Below, one piece after another: positions 1 to 7,131 of a DNA stretch of 37,282 nucleotides; the stretch's first letter is position 1; each line of letters starts with the position of its first letter. Below the pieces are notes generated by a model. It was not told the origin of the DNA, did not search any database, and saw nothing but the letters and a program-made list of their open reading frames with translations. Origin of the DNA: Chloroflexota bacterium. Lineage in GTDB: Bacteria > Chloroflexota > Dehalococcoidia > SM23-28-2 > RBG-16-64-32. The stretch is taken from NCBI GenBank assembly GCA_005882985.1, contig VBEJ01000114.1:1-37282 (forward strand), read 5' to 3'. A program made the translations under genes and the position numbers.

Positions 1-1
1 C

Positions 2-226
2 TTTTACATACTCAACTGGGTAGCTACGATCATCTGGTTGATCGCCGCCGTCGTGGTACTCATTCAGGAGACATACCCCGAAGGACTTTATGACTTCCAG
101 TGCGGCGTTGTTCGCTGGCAGGCGCGCCTGCTGGCTTATCACGCCTCGCTCGTTGACGCCTACCCGCCGTTCGCGTTTGACACCGGGCCCCAGTCCGCCT
201 CTCCGCCGGCCGCCGCCGCGCCCTAG
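2..226 (+). CDS. DUF4389 membrane protein, C-terminal fragment
   Basis: The reading frame is open from the left edge and ends in TAG at 224-226, so only the last ~74 residues are visible. A hydrophobic stretch (NWVATIIWLIAAVVVL) is the end of a membrane segment. It is followed by YPEGLYDF, then RWQARLLAY and YPPF, the pattern I associate with DUF4389 proteins, whose function is unknown. The tail is Ala/Pro-rich. The gene converges on the next one and the two stop codons share a CTAG tetranucleotide (223-226). The family assignment rests on the short motif set only. Confidence 0.6.
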   Translation, partial: FYILNWVATIIWLIAAVVVLIQETYPEGLYDFQCGVVRWQARLLAYHASLVDAYPPFAFDTGPQSASPPAAAAP

Positions 227-648
227 TTCTTAGGCGTAAGGACGACGACCGGTATCTCGCGGCTCGTCATCCGGCGGTACTCGTCGTAGCCGTGGTACAG
301 CTCGACGACCGCCCGCCAGAGCCGTTCTCGCTCGTCGCCCTCGGCTTTGTGTGCGACCACGGCCCTTGTATCGGGTCCGATCTGCACCTCGGCGGCGGGC
401 TGCGAGCGAAGATTGAGCCACCACTCCGGGTGCCTGTCCGACCCACCGTTAGAGGCGATGATCACTAGGTTCTCGCCGTCAGGCAGATAGACTAGCGGCG
501 TCGTCAACCTGCGGCCGCTCCTACGGCCGGTCGTGGTCAGAAGTAGTATCGGCAAATGCCCAAGACGCCCGCCGATACGGCCGCCGGAAAGGCGATACCA
601 CAACTCGTGCGTGCCGGATATCATCCGCATCACCGTTCTGGCGGGCAT
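223..648 (-). CDS. nitroreductase family deazaflavin-dependent oxidoreductase
   Basis: This 141-residue protein matches the DDN/F420-dependent split-barrel family in size and pattern: an N-terminal basic/hydrophobic segment, LLTTTGRRSGR, then TPLVYLPDGENLVIIASNGG and the family-typical PEWWLNL. Members bind deazaflavin F420 and reduce quinones, nitro compounds or similar electrophiles; the substrate cannot be read from the sequence. The ATG at 646-648 is preceded by AAGGAGGT with 5-nt spacing. A TTGGTG/TAGAAT promoter lies just upstream (676-703). It stands alone on the minus strand, tail to tail with the DUF4389 gene. F420 dependence is inferred from the family. Confidence 0.82.
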   Translation of the reverse strand: MPARTVMRMISGTHELWYRLSGGRIGGRLGHLPILLLTTTGRRSGRRLTTPLVYLPDGENLVIIASNGGSDRHPEWWLNLRSQPAAEVQIGPDTRAVVAHKAEGDERERLWRAVVELYHGYDEYRRMTSREIPVVVLTPKN

Positions 649-675
649 CGGCGACCTCCTTCAAAAGCGACCAAC

Positions 676-703
676 ATTCTACATCCGGCCGAGCGTGCAC
701 CAA
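676..703 (-). promoter_or_regulatory. putative promoter of the deazaflavin oxidoreductase gene
   Basis: Reading the minus strand, TTGGTG (703-698) and TAGAAT (681-676) are separated by 16 nt, about 28 nt upstream of the start codon with a good Shine-Dalgarno in between. Prediction by eye only. Confidence 0.4.
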
Positions 704-765
704 CTATCATCTGATGAGCAAAGCACCCGCCTGCGCGTATTTTGTCTGCGATCGGCGAGCGCGAA

Positions 766-1620
766 CTAGACCACGCCCGGAGAGGTAGGGTTCGTCTCAT
801 CAATGATCCGCTCCATGCGCCGCCGGATGCCGTCCTTCATGTCGGGGTGGCTAAGGACGTAGAACTTGCCGTCGCAAACCGCCTCGAACACTTTATCGGC
901 CACCGCTGCCGGTTTCATCCCCGCCTTCAGCATCCCCTCCATCATCTGGCGCGTCATCTGCTGTTGCGGCGTCAGCTCCGGCTCGCCGCCCTCGTTCCGC
1001 ATTTCCGCGGGACGGTTGCGGTCCGAAGTCGCGATATTCGTATCGACGAAGCCGGGGCAGAGGACCGATACGCCGATCTTCGAACCGGTCCCCTGCAGCT
1101 CGAGATAGAGGGTCTCGGAAAGAGTCACGACGGCGTGCTTTGTCACGTTATAGATCGAGAGCATCGGAATCGATAGAAGGCCGGCCATCGAGGCCGTGTT
1201 CACGATGTGGCCTTCGTCCTCCTGCTTGAGCATGATCGGCAGGAAAACACGGATGCCGTGTATGACGCCCCAGAGGTTGACCCCGAGCACCCACTGCCAG
1301 TCGGCGAGGGTGCGTTCCCAGAGGGGCCCGCCCGGACCGCCGACGCCCGCGTTGTTGCAGACGATGTGCACCGCGCCGAAGGCCTCGAGCGTCTGCTGCG
1401 CGAGCTGCTCCATCTGCTCAGGCTTCGAGACATCGGTGCGGACGGGAAGCACCGTCGCGCCCCGCTCGCGCATCTCCGCGTCGGCCTGATCGAGGGCGCT
1501 CTGTTCAACATCCGCCAGAACAACCTTCATGCCTTCGGCGGCGAAGCGCTCGGCAAGGCCGCGGCCGATCCCGCTCCCCGCGCCCGTCACGACTGCCACT
1601 CTGTCTCGAAACTCTCTCAT
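766..1620 (-). CDS. SDR family NAD(P)-dependent oxidoreductase
   Basis: A classical short-chain dehydrogenase of 284 residues. The Rossmann glycine motif TGAGSGIG is at residues 12-19, and an Asp at residue 37 after the second beta strand suggests NAD(H) preference. NNAG is at 89-92, the catalytic Ser at 144 (NTAS), and the Tyr157-x3-Lys161 pair (YNVTK) is intact. The frame runs open further upstream, but the start chosen (ATG 1618-1620) begins directly with the Rossmann strand and has AGGGAG a few bases upstream. The substrate is not predictable; context (acyl-CoA, P450 and dehalogenase genes elsewhere in the window) fits oxidation of a hydroxylated lipid or xenobiotic, which is inference. 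It follows the DinB-like gene on the same strand, 40 bp downstream. Confidence 0.88.
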   Translation of the reverse strand: MREFRDRVAVVTGAGSGIGRGLAERFAAEGMKVVLADVEQSALDQADAEMRERGATVLPVRTDVSKPEQMEQLAQQTLEAFGAVHIVCNNAGVGGPGGPLWERTLADWQWVLGVNLWGVIHGIRVFLPIMLKQEDEGHIVNTASMAGLLSIPMLSIYNVTKHAVVTLSETLYLELQGTGSKIGVSVLCPGFVDTNIATSDRNRPAEMRNEGGEPELTPQQQMTRQMMEGMLKAGMKPAAVADKVFEAVCDGKFYVLSHPDMKDGIRRRMERIIDETNPTSPGVV

Positions 1621-1660
1621 GTTGCTCCCTGCTGAGACACTGATAACTGACGGCCGATAA

Positions 1661-2254
1661 CTATCTCGTCGGCGGGCCGGCCATCGCATCCTGGTACCAC
1701 TTCACGGCCGGATCGTCGAGCCAGGCCTTCAACTCCGGGTCGTCCGCGCGCTCCGGCAGCGCCTTCAACATGTCGGCGGCGTGGATGTTGTCGTGGCGGG
1801 CGAGCCCGAACAGGAAGAGCTTGAACGGCACGTCGGCGGGCGCGCGCTTGTTGTCGCCCGGGAAGTGCATTGTCCGCTCGATCGCGTCGTCGTCCAGCCC
1901 CGCCAGCGCAGTCAGCAGATGCTCTCGGTTCGTCGCTGCTTCCTCGAAGATTTGGTCGAGGGACCAGCCCCGGCGCTCAGCCACGACCGCATCGTTGAAC
2001 GTGTCAACGTCGAAAGGCGACCCGTCTGCCGATCGGGTAGCTTCGTCGCTCCGCCCCTCGCGCACCGCCTCGAACCAGCGCACCAGCTCCGTATCCAGCG
2101 TTGCGAGGTGGCTCGCGAAGTCCTTCACGGTGTAGGTACTGTCCGGCACTGGTCGTTCGAGCTCTTCATCGCTCAGCGACCGGCAGAACGCCTCGAATCG
2201 CTCGCGGTTCGTGCGAAACTGCTGCGCCAGCCGCTCGATGGTTTCGCTTGCCAT
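1661..2254 (-). CDS. DinB/mycothiol maleylpyruvate isomerase-like protein
   Basis: 197 residues, almost wholly helical by composition. The N-terminus (ERLAQQFRTNRERFEAF, then YTVKDFASHLATLD) is the pattern of the DinB/MDMPI four-helix bundle, in which the His of xxHLxxxD helps bind a divalent metal. A second His-containing helix is ARHDNIHAADM. Proteins of this superfamily are thiol-dependent transferases or isomerases, or of unknown function. The start at ATG 2252-2254 is chosen because AAGGAGG lies 6-8 nt upstream and the conserved domain starts there; the frame stays open much further upstream without recognisable protein. Probably cotranscribed with the SDR gene. Confidence 0.7.
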   Translation of the reverse strand: MASETIERLAQQFRTNRERFEAFCRSLSDEELERPVPDSTYTVKDFASHLATLDTELVRWFEAVREGRSDEATRSADGSPFDVDTFNDAVVAERRGWSLDQIFEEAATNREHLLTALAGLDDDAIERTMHFPGDNKRAPADVPFKLFLFGLARHDNIHAADMLKALPERADDPELKAWLDDPAVKWYQDAMAGPPTR

Positions 2255-2285
2255 TGGCCGCCTCCTTCGCAAGATTGCGGGCGCT

Positions 2286-2291
2286 AGTATA
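2286..2291 (-). promoter_or_regulatory. putative -10 element (TATACT) of the DinB-like gene
   Basis: TATACT on the minus strand, 31 nt upstream of the start codon and before the Shine-Dalgarno. No convincing -35 element was found. Two perfect palindromes lie just upstream: ACGATATCGT at 2317-2326 and GGCCTCTGAGGCC at 2331-2343. They could be operator sites in this divergent region of 171 bp. Confidence 0.35.
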
Positions 2292-2425
2292 CACAGATTC
2301 CATCGCTCCGGCGCCAACGATATCGTAACGGGCCTCTGAGGCCTTCCGTCATTACTTGTGTAATGTTCATTGCCGACGCTCTCTTGGCGCTCCGCGTATT
2401 CCTCGCCCGCGAGGAAGGGGATACC

Positions 2426-2542
2426 ATGAGTCAGGTCGTCTGGTCCCTGGCCTTCATTCTGCTCGTGGGAGCGCTCTGTGTGGTGCTTGGACCGGAGATC
2501 GGCGCCGACTGGCGCGAGTTCGTCGGTAAGCCCACCCACTAG
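2426..2542 (+). CDS. small single-pass membrane peptide, 38 aa
   Basis: A short reading frame starting MSQVVWSLAFILLVG, with one hydrophobic segment of about 19 residues followed by a soluble acidic/basic tail ending GKPTH. The start ATG at 2426 is favoured over the in-frame ATG at 2363 because a purine-rich Shine-Dalgarno (GAGGAAGGGG) sits about 5 nt before it. It lies 57 bp upstream of ribD on the same strand. I do not recognise a family. The combination of a strong ribosome binding site and a clean transmembrane segment argues for a real gene, but without homologues this is tentative. Confidence 0.45.
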   Translation: MSQVVWSLAFILLVGALCVVLGPEIGADWREFVGKPTH

Positions 2543-2584
2543 CTCCTTCTTTCTCATTTCACATTTCTCCGCCCGGCCCCGTGC

Positions 2585-2590
2585 GATAAT
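2585..2590 (+). promoter_or_regulatory. putative -10 element of ribD (leaderless)
   Basis: GATAAT ends exactly 9 nt before the ribD ATG at 2600 and there is no Shine-Dalgarno, so transcription would start at or next to the start codon. ribH has the same 9-nt arrangement. Confidence 0.45.
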
Positions 2591-2599
2591 TGCCGCACA

Positions 2600-3709
2600 A
2601 TGGCCACCGACTTCATGTCCCGCGCGCTGGCTCTCGCCTGGACCGCACCGGAGCCCACTTCGCCTAACCCCACGGTGGGGGCCGTCGTAGTCGCTACCGG
2701 AGAGATCATCGGGGAGGGCGTAACGGAGCCGCCGCCGGGTCGCCATGCCGAGATCGTTGCTCTGGAGCAAGCCGGCGGGCGGGCGCGCGACGCGACGCTA
2801 TACGTGACGCTCGAACCGTGCCGCCACTTCGGCCGCACGCCGCCATGCGCCGACGCGATTATCGCCGCGGGCATCGCCGAGGTGCACTACGCTGTCGCCG
2901 ACCCCGGTGAGAAGAGCGGCGGTGGCCACGCCGTGCTCGAAGCCGCCGGCATTCGCGTCCTAAGGGGAGAAGGCGAGGCTGAAGCCAGGCGAATCAACGA
3001 GGCGTTCTTCAAGCACCGCGAGACCGGCCTGCCCTTCGTTGTCGCCAAGTTCGCTGCTTCGCTCGACGGACGAATCGCCGCCGCGTCCGGCGACTCGCGC
3101 TGGGTGTCCGGGCCCGAGGCGCGGGAGTGGTCGCACCGCCAGCGCACGCGCATCGACGCGATCATCTGCGGCTCAGAGACCGTGATCGTTGACGACCCGC
3201 TGCTTACTGCCCGGCCCGGCGGCTGCGATTCTCAGCGCCAGCCGCTCCGCGTCATCGTCGATAGCCGCGGCCGTGTGGCGCCGATGGCTCGCGTGTTTCA
3301 GGGGACTGACTGGGCGCTTACGCTCGTCGCGACCACCGAAGACGCCTCCGCCACCTGGCGCGCCTCGGTTGAGGCAACCGGCGCCGAGGTTCTCACATTC
3401 GCAAAGCACGGCGACCATGTCGACCTCGAAGAGCTTCTGCGCGAGCTGGCAACACGGGATGTCGTCACAGCTCTCCTCGAAGGCGGCGGCGTTCTGCTCG
3501 GCGGCTTCTTCGACCGCGGCCTCGTCGATAAGCTGCACGTGGTCGTTGCGCCGATCATCGTGGGTGCCGCCGACGCACCCGGAGCTGTCGCCGGCCGGGG
3601 TGCCTACCGAATGGCCGAGGCCCTCCATCTACGCGACATAACCGTTGACCGGCTGGGAGAGGACATTCTCGTGACAGGCTATCCGCAGTATCCCGACCCG
3701 CCCGACTAA
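2600..3709 (+). CDS. ribD: bifunctional riboflavin deaminase/reductase RibD
   Basis: Carries out two consecutive steps of riboflavin synthesis: deamination of the pyrimidine released by GTP cyclohydrolase II, then NADPH-dependent reduction of the ribose side chain. The N-terminal deaminase domain (1-~145) has the zinc motif HAE at 49-51 with Cys74 and Cys83 (LEPC...RTPPC). The C-terminal reductase domain begins around residue 150 (PFVVAKFAASLDGR) and contains the typical LLEGGG segment. Length 369 residues is normal for the family. The ATG at 2600 has no Shine-Dalgarno but a -10 box 9 nt upstream, so the transcript is probably leaderless. It is the first of four rib genes in the window. No FMN riboswitch was seen upstream. 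Confidence 0.95.
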   Translation: MATDFMSRALALAWTAPEPTSPNPTVGAVVVATGEIIGEGVTEPPPGRHAEIVALEQAGGRARDATLYVTLEPCRHFGRTPPCADAIIAAGIAEVHYAVADPGEKSGGGHAVLEAAGIRVLRGEGEAEARRINEAFFKHRETGLPFVVAKFAASLDGRIAAASGDSRWVSGPEAREWSHRQRTRIDAIICGSETVIVDDPLLTARPGGCDSQRQPLRVIVDSRGRVAPMARVFQGTDWALTLVATTEDASATWRASVEATGAEVLTFAKHGDHVDLEELLRELATRDVVTALLEGGGVLLGGFFDRGLVDKLHVVVAPIIVGAADAPGAVAGRGAYRMAEALHLRDITVDRLGEDILVTGYPQYPDPPD

Positions 3710-3714
3710 GACCC

Positions 3715-3744
3715 TTGCGTGGCCCGGCGAGTGGGTGCTATAGC
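3715..3744 (+). promoter_or_regulatory. putative promoter of the GNAT gene, extended -10
   Basis: TTGCGT (3715-3720), an 18-nt spacer, then TATAGC (3739-3744) preceded by TGC (extended -10). It starts immediately after the ribD stop codon and gives a ~20-nt leader containing AAGGAGG. Confidence 0.5.
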
Positions 3745-3766
3745 TTGCCCAACGAAGGAGGCCTTA

Positions 3767-4387
3767 ATGACAACGAATACCGGCGTCGTTTCCCTCGCAT
3801 CACCCGCCGTTAATGCGGCAGCAAATGTGCTCGCCGACGCCTTCAACGACGATCCGGTCGTCGTCTGGCTGGTTCCCGACGAGCAGCAGCGCTCGCGTGA
3901 TCTTCCCTGGGCGATGAATCTTATGACTCGCTACGCCCTCAAGTACGGCCACATCGACACAACTGCCGGCTCGCCGGAGGCGGTCGCGCTCTGGCTTCCC
4001 CCGGACAGGCCTTTGATCAGCACTCTCCGCATCATGCGCATGGGCATGTGGTTAGCGCCCTTGAAGTTGGGCTTCGGTGCCTTTGGCCGCTACCTCAAAT
4101 GGGCGAACTTCAGCGAGCACCTCCACAAGCGGGACATGCCCCCGCGGCACTGGTACCTTCCCCTTATTGGCGTAGACCCTTCCCGCCAGGGTCGAGGACT
4201 CGGTGGGCGCCTGATGGAACGCGCTTTGGCGCGCGCCGACGCCGACCGTGTGGCCTGCTACCTGGAAAACACCAAGGAGCGCAACCTTCCCTTCTATGAG
4301 AAGCACGGCTTCGAGGTGATCGTCGAGGAGAAGGTCGCCGAGGACGGACCGACTATCTGGACGATGAAGCGAGAGCCGATCGGCTAA
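3767..4387 (+). CDS. GNAT family N-acetyltransferase
   Basis: 206 residues. The acetyl-CoA binding motif A is clear around residues 140-160: LPLIGVDPSRQGRGLGGRLM, with the R/Q-x-x-G-x-G/A loop (RQGRGLGG). It is followed by a motif B-like region, NLPFYEKHGFEVI, typical of GNAT C-termini. The acceptor is unknown. ATG 3767 is preceded by AAGGAGG with 5-nt spacing; an upstream in-frame extension to 3719 lies within the promoter and is rejected. It stands between ribD and the mycothiol-type gene with its own promoter, so it is probably independent of riboflavin synthesis. Confidence 0.85.
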   Translation: MTTNTGVVSLASPAVNAAANVLADAFNDDPVVVWLVPDEQQRSRDLPWAMNLMTRYALKYGHIDTTAGSPEAVALWLPPDRPLISTLRIMRMGMWLAPLKLGFGAFGRYLKWANFSEHLHKRDMPPRHWYLPLIGVDPSRQGRGLGGRLMERALARADADRVACYLENTKERNLPFYEKHGFEVIVEEKVAEDGPTIWTMKREPIG

Positions 4388-4464
4388 GCTTTCACGCAGC
4401 CGGACGCACGAACTTGTTGCCGAGAAGCTGCGGATTTCAACGCGGCGAAGTCGGGACCATTGCG

Positions 4465-4473
4465 TGCTACATT
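4465..4473 (+). promoter_or_regulatory. putative extended -10 (TGC-TACATT)
   Basis: TGCTACATT ends 10 nt before a GTG at 4484, resembling TGCTATAAT before ribBA. It supports a leaderless GTG start for the following gene. Confidence 0.4.
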
Positions 4474-4483
4474 TGTTTCACCC

Positions 4484-5341
4484 GTGAAGCCCCTCGAACC
4501 CGTCCTCACCCTCCACCTCTTTCCCGAAGAGGGCGCAGCGCTCCTCAAGCTCCTCGCTTCCCTCTCGGCGCCCAAGTGGGACCTGCAAACGGTCTGTTCC
4601 GGCTGGTCGGTCAAGGACATCGCGGCACACCTCCTGGCTGACGATCTCGGGCGTCTCGCCCGGGGGCGTGACGCCTACCCCCGCGCCGCGTTCGCACCTT
4701 CCAGCCCCGAAAACATCGAGGCGCAGCTCCTCGAGTTCATAAACCAGCAGAACGAATCATGGGTCGCGGCCGCGCGCCGCCTCAGTCCCCGCCTGCTCAT
4801 CGACCTCCTGCGCTGGAGCGGCGACGAAACACAGAAGTATTTCGAGTCGCTCGATATGTTCGCGATCGGCGAGCCGGTCTCATGGGCGGGCCCCGAGCCG
4901 GCGCCCGTCTGGCTCGACATCGCCCGGGAGTACACTGAGCGCTGGCTTCACCAGGCGCAGATTCGGGATGCAGCTTCGGCGCCGCTTCTGACGCAGCCCC
5001 GGCTCTTCCTACCGGTGCTCGACACCTTCGTGCGGGCCCTTCCCCATACCTTCCGCGACCTAGCGCGGCCGCACGGCACGCATGTCGTGCTTCTAATAAC
5101 GCGAATTGGCGAGACGGGCTCGGCGCCTCTGCAGTGGTCGCTGGTGCGCGAGGCGACCCGCTGGTCTCTGTTCGATTCCGCCACTTTTGAGCCGTCCGCG
5201 ACAGTGAGGATGGACGCGGACACTGCCTGGCGCCTGTTCACGAAGGGTCTGACGAAGCCCGAGGCGCTGGCGCGGACAAAGATTACGGGCGATCAAGCTC
5301 TGGGCGAGAAGATCCTCGACACCGTCTCGATCATCGCCTGA
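4484..5341 (+). CDS. maleylpyruvate isomerase family mycothiol-dependent enzyme
   Basis: About 285 residues. The N-terminal MDMPI/DinB-like bundle carries VCSGWSVKDIAAHLLADD, the helix whose His and Asp bind metal in mycothiol S-transferases and mycothiol-dependent maleylpyruvate isomerase. The C-terminal part (WSLVREATRWSLF, then DADTAWRLFTKGL) fits the SCP2-like or MDMPI C-terminal domain often fused to it. The start is uncertain: GTG 4484 fits a leaderless mRNA from the extended -10 at 4465-4473, while an in-frame TTG at 4460 would add 8 residues. The TGA stop overlaps the next ATG by one base (TGATG), so the two genes are translationally coupled. The substrate is unknown. Confidence 0.72.
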   Translation: MKPLEPVLTLHLFPEEGAALLKLLASLSAPKWDLQTVCSGWSVKDIAAHLLADDLGRLARGRDAYPRAAFAPSSPENIEAQLLEFINQQNESWVAAARRLSPRLLIDLLRWSGDETQKYFESLDMFAIGEPVSWAGPEPAPVWLDIAREYTERWLHQAQIRDAASAPLLTQPRLFLPVLDTFVRALPHTFRDLARPHGTHVVLLITRIGETGSAPLQWSLVREATRWSLFDSATFEPSATVRMDADTAWRLFTKGLTKPEALARTKITGDQALGEKILDTVSIIA

Positions 5342-6066
5342 TGCCTGACTATGCACGCGTCTACGCTCGCCAGGAGTACCTCACGCCCGGCGCCGCCGAG
5401 ACTGTGGACATAATCGCTGAGACCGTTCAGCCAACAGAGCGGTCATTGCTTCTCGATGTCGCTTGCGGCAAAGGCGAGGCCGCAGCCACGCTCGCAGGCC
5501 GTTTCGCCTGCCGCATTGCCGCGGTCGAGCTGTACGATCCATTCATCCACCATAGCGCCGCGAAGGCGTGGTTCTTCAACCTGCGCGACCTGATCACTAT
5601 CCTTCGCGGCAGCGGGCGCCGGCTGCCTGTTCGGGACGGCGTGTTTGACGCCGGCTATTGCATCGGCGGGCCATCGATCGTCGGCCTTAAGGACTGCCTG
5701 CGCGAACTGTCGCGAGTGACAAAGCGGGGTGGCCACATTATTGTCTCCGATATCGTCTGGCGGACGAAGCCGGGGACGCTTTCTGAGGATGAGTGGAAAT
5801 GGCTCGCCAGGATGGAGCCGGCCTCGCTCGACGAATACGCCGGCGTCATCGAGGCGAGCGGTCTTCGCGTAGACCGTAGGCACATGCACGAGCGCGGCGC
5901 CTGGGACGACTACTGGCGCCCGATGCTCGAGGTGGCTGAGGAAGCGATGACCTCACAGCCCGCGGACATCGGTTTCGCTGACGACATTGAGTCCGCCGTC
6001 GCATTGGAACGCCGAGCCGTCGAAAGCTATATCAACTACGCGACGTTTGTGGCTACGAAAGCATAA
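5341..6066 (+). CDS. class I SAM-dependent methyltransferase
   Basis: 241 residues. SAM-binding motif I is LLLDVACGKGEAA (Asp39 to Gly45), followed by an acidic residue after strand 2 (AVELYDPF). VFDAGYCIGGPSIVG is the motif IV region, and a post-motif segment KRGGHIIVSDIVW is typical of small-molecule Rossmann methyltransferases related to the UbiE/arsenite type. The substrate is not determinable. The ATG overlaps the stop of the preceding mycothiol-type gene by one base, which suggests a shared role in conjugation or detoxification (inference). The stop is followed at once by an operator-like cassette (6076-6124). Confidence 0.85.
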   Translation: MPDYARVYARQEYLTPGAAETVDIIAETVQPTERSLLLDVACGKGEAAATLAGRFACRIAAVELYDPFIHHSAAKAWFFNLRDLITILRGSGRRLPVRDGVFDAGYCIGGPSIVGLKDCLRELSRVTKRGGHIIVSDIVWRTKPGTLSEDEWKWLARMEPASLDEYAGVIEASGLRVDRRHMHERGAWDDYWRPMLEVAEEAMTSQPADIGFADDIESAVALERRAVESYINYATFVATKA

Positions 6067-6075
6067 GGAGGATAT

Positions 6076-6094
6076 TATACATACAGTATGTATA
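6076..6094. promoter_or_regulatory. TetR-type operator palindrome, second copy
   Basis: TATACATACAGTATGTATA is a perfect 19-bp inverted repeat around A6085. The same 19 bp lie inside the operator between the P450 and tetR genes (30102-30120). Here it sits 10 bp after the methyltransferase stop and 145 bp before ribE. Unlike the other copy it has no good -35 box at 17 bp from the TATACA on the + strand. Confidence 0.75.
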
Positions 6095-6102
6095 TAAATG
6101 GG

Positions 6103-6124
6103 CCAATTTTACAAAACGAACTTC
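6103..6124 (+). repeat. 22-nt block shared with the P450 leader
   Basis: The block begins CCAATTTTAC and contains ACAAAACGAACTTC. It matches 21 of 22 positions of the minus-strand sequence at 30093-30072, and in both places starts 18 bp from the operator centre. The 7 bp between palindrome and block differ completely between the two copies. In the other copy the block forms most of the P450 mRNA leader; here no equivalent start codon follows. Confidence 0.7.
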
Positions 6125-6239
6125 TTGGTTCAACTACCCTCTGATACTCGGCGGCAACCTCACAGCGACTGCCGCCACGACGACTTGAGCGGAGCCAACC
6201 GCTTGACCCTCCCTTCTTAACCCTTCAACCTTTACTTAA

Positions 6240-6821
6240 ATGTTCACCGGCATTATCGAAGAGGTTGGATCGGTGATCGAGTCCGGCGAAGGACGGCTCC
6301 GCATCGGCTGCCGGACGGTGCTCGAAGGCACTCGGGTGGGCGATTCCATTGCCATCAACGGCGTCGACCTTACCGTCGTCAAGATGGACTCACGGTCCCT
6401 CTCCTTCGATTGCATGCCTGAGACCTACCGGCGCTCGAACCTCGGTGCCCTTCAGCCGGGCGATCCCGTGAACCTCGAGCGCTCGCTCCAACCCACCAGC
6501 CGCCTTTCCGGCCACATCGTTCGCGGCGTCGTCGAGGCCACTGGCGAACTGCTGTCTCTTGCCGAGGAAGGTGACGCGACCATCGCCCGCTACCGCGTCC
6601 CGCCGGACATCCTCCGGCATACAGTCGTCAAGGGCCCGATCACCGTTGACGGCGTTTCCCTTACTGTGATCGCTAAGGATAGCGACTCCCTAACCGTCTC
6701 GCTCGTTTCTTTTACTCAGGAGCACACGAACCTGACGCAAAAGAAGCCCGGAGACACCGTCAACCTCGAGAGCGATATCATCGCCCGCTACGTGGACCAG
6801 CTTCTGAGCGAGCGAGGTTGA
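6240..6821 (+). CDS. ribE: riboflavin synthase, alpha chain
   Basis: Catalyses dismutation of two 6,7-dimethyl-8-ribityllumazines into riboflavin and the pyrimidine precursor. At 193 residues it is standard length and has the two tandem lumazine-binding repeats: the first opens MFTGIIEEVGSV, the second near residue 87 (GHIVRGVVEATGELL). The conserved SIAINGVDLTV and its counterpart PITVDGVSLTV are both present. There is no Shine-Dalgarno before ATG 6240 (pyrimidine-rich leader). Upstream is a 173-bp gap carrying the TetR-type operator copy. A small Cys protein follows after 3 bp. The gene is also called ribC in some organisms. Confidence 0.95.
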   Translation: MFTGIIEEVGSVIESGEGRLRIGCRTVLEGTRVGDSIAINGVDLTVVKMDSRSLSFDCMPETYRRSNLGALQPGDPVNLERSLQPTSRLSGHIVRGVVEATGELLSLAEEGDATIARYRVPPDILRHTVVKGPITVDGVSLTVIAKDSDSLTVSLVSFTQEHTNLTQKKPGDTVNLESDIIARYVDQLLSERG

Positions 6822-6824
6822 GAC

Positions 6825-7097
6825 GTGCCCCAGTTGATGGCTGACGATCCGACTTATCTCTCCTGGATGAAAGCTAATCCCGGAGGGTTCGTGTTGAATT
6901 CGTACAACCCCGCGAGGCAAGGCTACCTCATCCTTCACCGAGCAACTTGCCATACAATCACCGGGACCCCCGCCAACGGTCGTTCTTGGACGAAGGACTA
7001 CAGCAAGACTTGCTCAGTTAGCCGCGAGGATCTTGAAGACTGGACTCGCCATAGCTTCGGCGACGGCCCCAAGCGATGTGGGATATGCGACCCATAA
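6825..7097 (+). CDS. conserved small Cys/His-containing protein, unknown function
   Basis: 90 residues beginning at GTG 6825, with GAGG 7 nt upstream; an ATG at 6837 is an alternative. It contains GFVLNSYNPARQGYLILHRA, then a Cys/His-rich remainder: HRATCHTI, KTCS, and a terminal CGIC. These four or five Cys and two His could form a metal site. I do not recognise a named domain, though the LHRATC ... WT ... K-C ... CGxC layout looks like a conserved family rather than random sequence. It begins 3 bp after ribE and is almost certainly cotranscribed with it. Confidence 0.6.
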   Translation: MPQLMADDPTYLSWMKANPGGFVLNSYNPARQGYLILHRATCHTITGTPANGRSWTKDYSKTCSVSREDLEDWTRHSFGDGPKRCGICDP

Positions 7098-7131
7098 TGT
7101 TCGTATTCCGTAGCGAGCGCACTTAACCGAC

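Noticed and set aside
2300-2600. FMN riboswitch before ribD, and likewise before ribE, ribBA and ribH
   Set aside because: None of the conserved RFN element segments are visible, and the ribD and ribH transcripts appear leaderless.
6098-6220. 40-codon frame starting just after the 6-kb operator copy
   Set aside because: The only Shine-Dalgarno-like sequence (AAGGAGG at 6064-6070) is 27 bp away and composition is not protein-like; the region is better read as regulatory DNA.
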